Shown one piece after another: positions 60,932 through 64,000 of a stretch of 64,000 bases of DNA. Below the pieces are notes generated by a model. It saw only the letters and a list, made by a program, of their open reading frames with translations, was not told where the DNA came from and made no database searches. Source of the DNA: an uncultured Kineothrix sp. (GTDB lineage: Bacteria > Bacillota > Clostridia > Lachnospirales > Lachnospiraceae); contig CAJUSR010000002.1 of assembly GCA_910588855.1 (NCBI GenBank), positions 210,993 to 274,992 on the forward strand, written 5' to 3'. Made by a program: the position numbers and the translations under genes. Every line of letters begins with the position of its first letter. Position 1 is the stretch's first letter.

Positions 60932-63502
60932 TTACCGATTCTCATTTACATAAACCTGTATACGGTTCTGGATAATATCCGCCACCTCTTTTGCATTTTT
61001 CTGGCCTGCAAAATATGCCTCCGCTTCTTCAGCAATAATTTCCATCATCTTTTGGTCGTACTGATACAAAGTATCCGTGCTTTCTATCAAATTTCGGATT
61101 GTTTCTACTTCATAATCTTTCGCAGCATAGATTTTTACCGAAAAGTCATCGTACCCCCAAGTGGTCTTTTCCGACCTCTTTTTGCTTCCATCCACATCTT
61201 CATAGTATTCCTCTTCCATCGCCGCTTCAAACTGTTTCTCCAAAGCCGACTTCATAACCGGAAAACCGCCTCCCCTTTCGGAACCGTCTTCCTGCTTTTC
61301 TTTTGTCCATTGCTGCCGTATAAACTGCCATGCCCCGTCTTTGTTCTTTGATTTCGCATTTATTGCCAATAAGGCTCCATCATTCGTGACAAAAGAGCCG
61401 TTATCTTTTGTCGTAGGATAACCTACAAAAGTAGCCGGTTCACGAAACATTGCTTCATACATAATATACTGCTCCATAGAATTAATGGATGTTTCCATCA
61501 TCATCAAAAGCCCTTGCTTAATTTTTGCCGGTGTGCTTAAATCGTTTATATCAAAAGTAACTTCCGTATCGAACCGGTTAGCAAATTCCAACGCTTTAAC
61601 AAAGTCATCGCTGCTGAATTTGCATTCCCCTGTACTCCAATTTACATACTCATCCATATTCATCATTATATTATTCATTAAAATGGAGCTTTTTGAAGCA
61701 TATTCGTAAAGTTGTACGTTTTCCGGAAGGTCATCCATCATTTCTATCAATTCATCCAATGTAATACTTTTCCGTTCCCCTACATCAGATGTTTTCGCCA
61801 GTACCGTAACAATACTAAACCATGAGGGCATCGTATAAAGTTTGCCGTCTATTTCAAATGCCCTCCTGACATTCTCCAGATAATCTTCCTTGTTGATTTC
61901 TCCATCCGCGTCCATATAAGGATATAAGTCTTCTAAAATCCCTTTCGCCGCATACATCTGCATATTGCCGCCGGAAAGTTCGATAATATCAGGTCCTTTT
62001 CCGCTGATAATATCCGTATTCATCTGTTCCTGCCCGGAACCATAGCCTTCCATACTGTTTTCCGTAACATATTCTTTTACTTCGATGCGGTATTCCTGAT
62101 TCGTCCGGTTAAATTCAATAATATCCTTCCGTACAAAATAATCTAAATAAAGGGTTCCATAAGTAATAATCTTCTTTTCCGTAACTTCCGAGCCTTTCTT
62201 TTTGGTTAAAAATGCCAGCTCCGTAGTAAATTTGCTGTTTTTATCATCCCACCGGGAAAGCATTACCAATATCCGTCCGTCTTCCAATACCGTAAAAGAA
62301 CGGACATCATCCCTATCAATGTCACAGTCAATCCAATTCAATATCTTTTCCGGGACCTCATTGTTTCCAAAGGAATAGGAATACAAATCATTGCCCGCAG
62401 AATATACCACGTCCGAATCCGTACCGGCTACAAATTGATAGTTGCCGCCGTTTCCTATCATAATATTTTTTTCTGCTTCGCCCATTGCCTTTGCTTTAAT
62501 ATCAATGGGATGCACTTCTACATCCATTTCCCCATAGTAAGCCGCATATGTTTCACCGTCTTTTAAAGAAAAGATATCCTGAATCCAACTATTGGTTTCT
62601 ATCTTACAGATTTCCTTCCCATCTTTATCAATAACAAGTATATCCTGGTCTAAACCCAGATATAAATTCCCGTCTTTGTCAATTTCCATATCCTGAATAT
62701 AAACATCAGGGCTGCCTCCCAGCACTTCACTAATATCTATTTGTGACAAAATACTCCCGTCGTTTGCTAACTTGTATATCTCCAAAAGCCTGGTAGGGAT
62801 TTCCTCATTGCCGGAACCCGATGAAAATGATGCCGTTCCTCCGCTACTTGTAACCATATAGTAAGAATGTGCGCCACCGCCGCCGCTTTCTTCCACTATT
62901 TCATAGGAAAGTTCTTCATCGGATGCCTGTGGCTTTTCTTCTTCCGCATCTTGTCCTTCTAGCGCCGCTTCCCCTTCCGCAGGCTGCCCTTCTTCCGTTT
63001 CGCTGCCGCCGTTTTCTACAGCATCTTCCTCTTCTGTACCGGCTTCATCCTCTGTCGTACTGTCTTCTTCCCCTTCCATACCAGATTCTTCCTCTGAAAG
63101 ATTTTCCTCTTCTTTATTTCCGCCGTATACATATGTACTTACTACTGCATAGATATTTCCTTCCGCGTCCAACTGCATCTTTTGGATATTGCTGTTTTCC
63201 CCAAAATTAAGTGGTAATGTTTCCGACGTATCTTCGCCGATTTTCATCTTTGCCAAAGATTCCTTATATCTTTGTTCTGTTTCATCATAGAAACCTGTCC
63301 TGTAATAAATCGTATCCCCTGCTACAAGAACTTCATCCACGCCGTTCTGTGCATCCAGCTCCTGATATTCCGGCACATAAACAAATTCCTTAGTTACCGT
63401 CGTATTCTCTGTTCCTGAGCTACTGCCGCAGCCCATAACCTGCAGCCCTAAAACACTTGCAAAAACAGCACAGGCTGCCTTTCCCCAATTGATTTTCTTC
63501 AT
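60932..63502 (-). CDS. Lipoprotein: propeller-like plus solute-binding domain with acidic insert (first paralogue)
   Basis: 856 residues, lipobox VMGC (Cys25). It has the same two-part build as the other two paralogues: a beta-rich N-terminal half and a solute-binding C-terminal half (FNRTNQEYRIEVKEYVTE, DIISGKGPDIIELSG, LEDLYPYMDADGEINKEDY). Its unique feature is residues 130-206, strongly acidic (Glu, Asp, Ser, Gly, Ala), followed by a Gly/Ser-rich stretch to about 232. This insert interrupts the first propeller units. It is the first gene of the operon; RBS GGAGG precedes ATG 63500-63502. Confidence 0.87.
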   Translation of the reverse strand: MKKINWGKAACAVFASVLGLQVMGCGSSSGTENTTVTKEFVYVPEYQELDAQNGVDEVLVAGDTIYYRTGFYDETEQRYKESLAKMKIGEDTSETLPLNFGENSNIQKMQLDAEGNIYAVVSTYVYGGNKEEENLSEEESGMEGEEDSTTEDEAGTEEEDAVENGGSETEEGQPAEGEAALEGQDAEEEKPQASDEELSYEIVEESGGGGAHSYYMVTSSGGTASFSSGSGNEEIPTRLLEIYKLANDGSILSQIDISEVLGGSPDVYIQDMEIDKDGNLYLGLDQDILVIDKDGKEICKIETNSWIQDIFSLKDGETYAAYYGEMDVEVHPIDIKAKAMGEAEKNIMIGNGGNYQFVAGTDSDVVYSAGNDLYSYSFGNNEVPEKILNWIDCDIDRDDVRSFTVLEDGRILVMLSRWDDKNSKFTTELAFLTKKKGSEVTEKKIITYGTLYLDYFVRKDIIEFNRTNQEYRIEVKEYVTENSMEGYGSGQEQMNTDIISGKGPDIIELSGGNMQMYAAKGILEDLYPYMDADGEINKEDYLENVRRAFEIDGKLYTMPSWFSIVTVLAKTSDVGERKSITLDELIEMMDDLPENVQLYEYASKSSILMNNIMMNMDEYVNWSTGECKFSSDDFVKALEFANRFDTEVTFDINDLSTPAKIKQGLLMMMETSINSMEQYIMYEAMFREPATFVGYPTTKDNGSFVTNDGALLAINAKSKNKDGAWQFIRQQWTKEKQEDGSERGGGFPVMKSALEKQFEAAMEEEYYEDVDGSKKRSEKTTWGYDDFSVKIYAAKDYEVETIRNLIESTDTLYQYDQKMMEIIAEEAEAYFAGQKNAKEVADIIQNRIQVYVNENR

Positions 63503-63585
63503 ATATATTCCTCCATGTCGCCGTTTGCCACCAATAAGTTAATACAATAGTGCGATTAAGCTATAATTACGCCACTATATATTGC

Positions 63586-63614
63586 ATCATATCATATCCT
63601 TTCCCTCAACACAA
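63586..63614 (-). promoter_or_regulatory. Candidate promoter of the lipoprotein-permease operon
   Basis: Minus-strand -35 TTGTGT (63609-63614), 17-base spacer, -10 TATGAT (63586-63591), about 85 bases before the first paralogue. The -35 is weak, and the surrounding A/T-rich sequence offers alternatives. Confidence 0.4.
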
Positions 63615-63706
63615 TCGTGGATTTCTTAATTCTTTCTGAACCAGTTCCCAAATGCAATTCCTTAATTCCCACATAAAAAACCATTTGACGCCTGAATCTT
63701 ATACAT

Positions 63707-63748
63707 AAAAACCTGCTAACAAAAGTCAAGACTTTTTAGCAGGTTTTT
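63707..63748. terminator. Bidirectional terminator
   Basis: AAAAACCTGCTAA ... TTAGCAGGTTTTT: 13 pairs with A and T tracts on opposite sides, so it works in both directions. On the minus strand it would end the transposase-like gene at the window edge. The CCTGAATCTTAT signature (63691-63702) directly adjoins it. 63749-63831 holds a small inverted repeat AGACCGG/CCGGTCT (63785-63806) and no gene. Confidence 0.85.
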
Positions 63749-63831
63749 TATAAATTTTTAATATGAATTTTTTCCACGACGATTAGACCGGTGGAAAATC
63801 CGGTCTGTCGTATTCTCTGCTTTAGTTCTTT

Positions 63832-63999
63832 TTAATTCTGGTATACTTCCATTACACGTGCATAATAAATCCTGAGAAATTTATTTAATCCTGCTATCTT
63901 AGCTGCACGTTTCGATTCCCCTTCTTTTTCTTTCTTCAAGATAAACCTATACACTGCTGCGTCTTCTGGTTCTTTATGTGTTTTCAGGCATCTCATCAC
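63832..63999 (-). CDS. C-terminal end of a probable transposase (partial)
   Basis: Only the last 55 codons are in the window. The tail (KRAAKIAGLNKFLRIYYARV, ending EVYQN) is basic and, from memory, resembles the C-terminus of IS110-like transposases in Clostridia. The frame is open to the window edge and ends at TAA 63832-63834. The rest of the gene is outside, so identity stays tentative. Confidence 0.45.
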   Translation of the reverse strand: MMRCLKTHKEPEDAAVYRFILKKEKEGESKRAAKIAGLNKFLRIYYARVMEVYQN

Positions 64000-64000
64000 T

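Noticed and set aside
62869..63210. Plus-strand frame opposite the acidic insert
   Set aside because: Leu/Pro/His-rich antisense product of the Glu/Gly/Ser tract; an artefact of composition.
1..64000. CRISPR array or prophage
   Set aside because: No regularly spaced repeat-spacer series and no phage structural or integrase genes were seen anywhere in the window.

Overview
The window looks like a chromosomal housekeeping segment from a low-to-moderate G+C Firmicute of the Clostridia, most likely a member of the Lachnospiraceae. The evidence is the gene order (DUF512-der-plsY-gpsA; pta-DUF177-rpmF-plsX-acpP-rnc-smc-ftsY; ylxM-ffh-rpsP-khpA-rimM-trmD-rplS-rbgA-rnhB), a T-box in front of tyrS, a zinc-type L32, lipoprotein solute-binding proteins and an ECF-type vitamin transporter. 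No species can be named from sequence alone. Nearly all genes lie on the minus strand. The only clear plus-strand genes are prs, a two-gene ferritin-like unit and tmcAL.

Layout. (1) 1-5.8 kb: tyrS with a tyrosine T-box leader, a VWA/MoxR pair, then gpsA and plsY. (2) 5.8-9.9 kb: der and a DUF512 radical-SAM/PDZ protein, divergent from prs with abutting promoters. (3) 10-13.3 kb: a two-component system with apparent operator repeats. (4) 13.3-25 kb: the translation and secretion supercluster (reading downstream: ylxM, ffh, rpsP, khpA, rimM, trmD, rplS, lepB, rbgA, lepB, rnhB, a FliK/YlqG-like protein, a FlhB-C-like YlqH, yraN, pgeF). trmD here carries a C-terminal acetyltransferase-like domain. 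(5) 25-30.8 kb: accessory genes (methyltransferase, ferritin-like protein, GH25 muramidase, YitT-type protein, ilvA). (6) 30.8-39.6 kb: ftsY, smc, rnc, acpP, plsX, rpmF, DUF177, pta. (7) 39.6-41.4 kb: a 192-bp MITE-like element and tmcAL. (8) 41.4-49.7 kb: a heterodimeric ABC exporter, a Ktr-type K+ uptake pair, coaBC and a probable pantothenate ECF S component. (9) 50-51.2 kb: tRNA-Gly, an HPr-like protein without the catalytic His, and tcdA. (10) 51.2-63.5 kb: an operon-like run of three paralogous propeller-plus-solute-binding lipoproteins, two MalFG-type permeases, a HlyD-like adaptor and a MacB-core-like membrane protein, with no ATPase. (11) The right edge has a probable transposase tail.

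How the genes work together. Most of the window is growth machinery: tRNA charging and modification, ribosomal proteins and assembly GTPases, SRP targeting (Ffh, FtsY) with two signal peptidases, phospholipid and fatty acid initiation (PlsX, PlsY, GpsA, AcpP), chromosome condensation, and CoA synthesis with its vitamin uptake. The 51-63.5 kb cluster is the best candidate for an undescribed system. It combines surface lipoproteins, importer-like permeases and exporter-like adaptors in one transcription unit.

Intergenic DNA carries several repeats: a G+C-rich hairpin element in three copies, a recurrent CCCGAATCTTAT-like signature near hairpins, the MITE-like element, and a dense hairpin block beside the tRNA gene. 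All calls come from reading the sequence; no database search was run.
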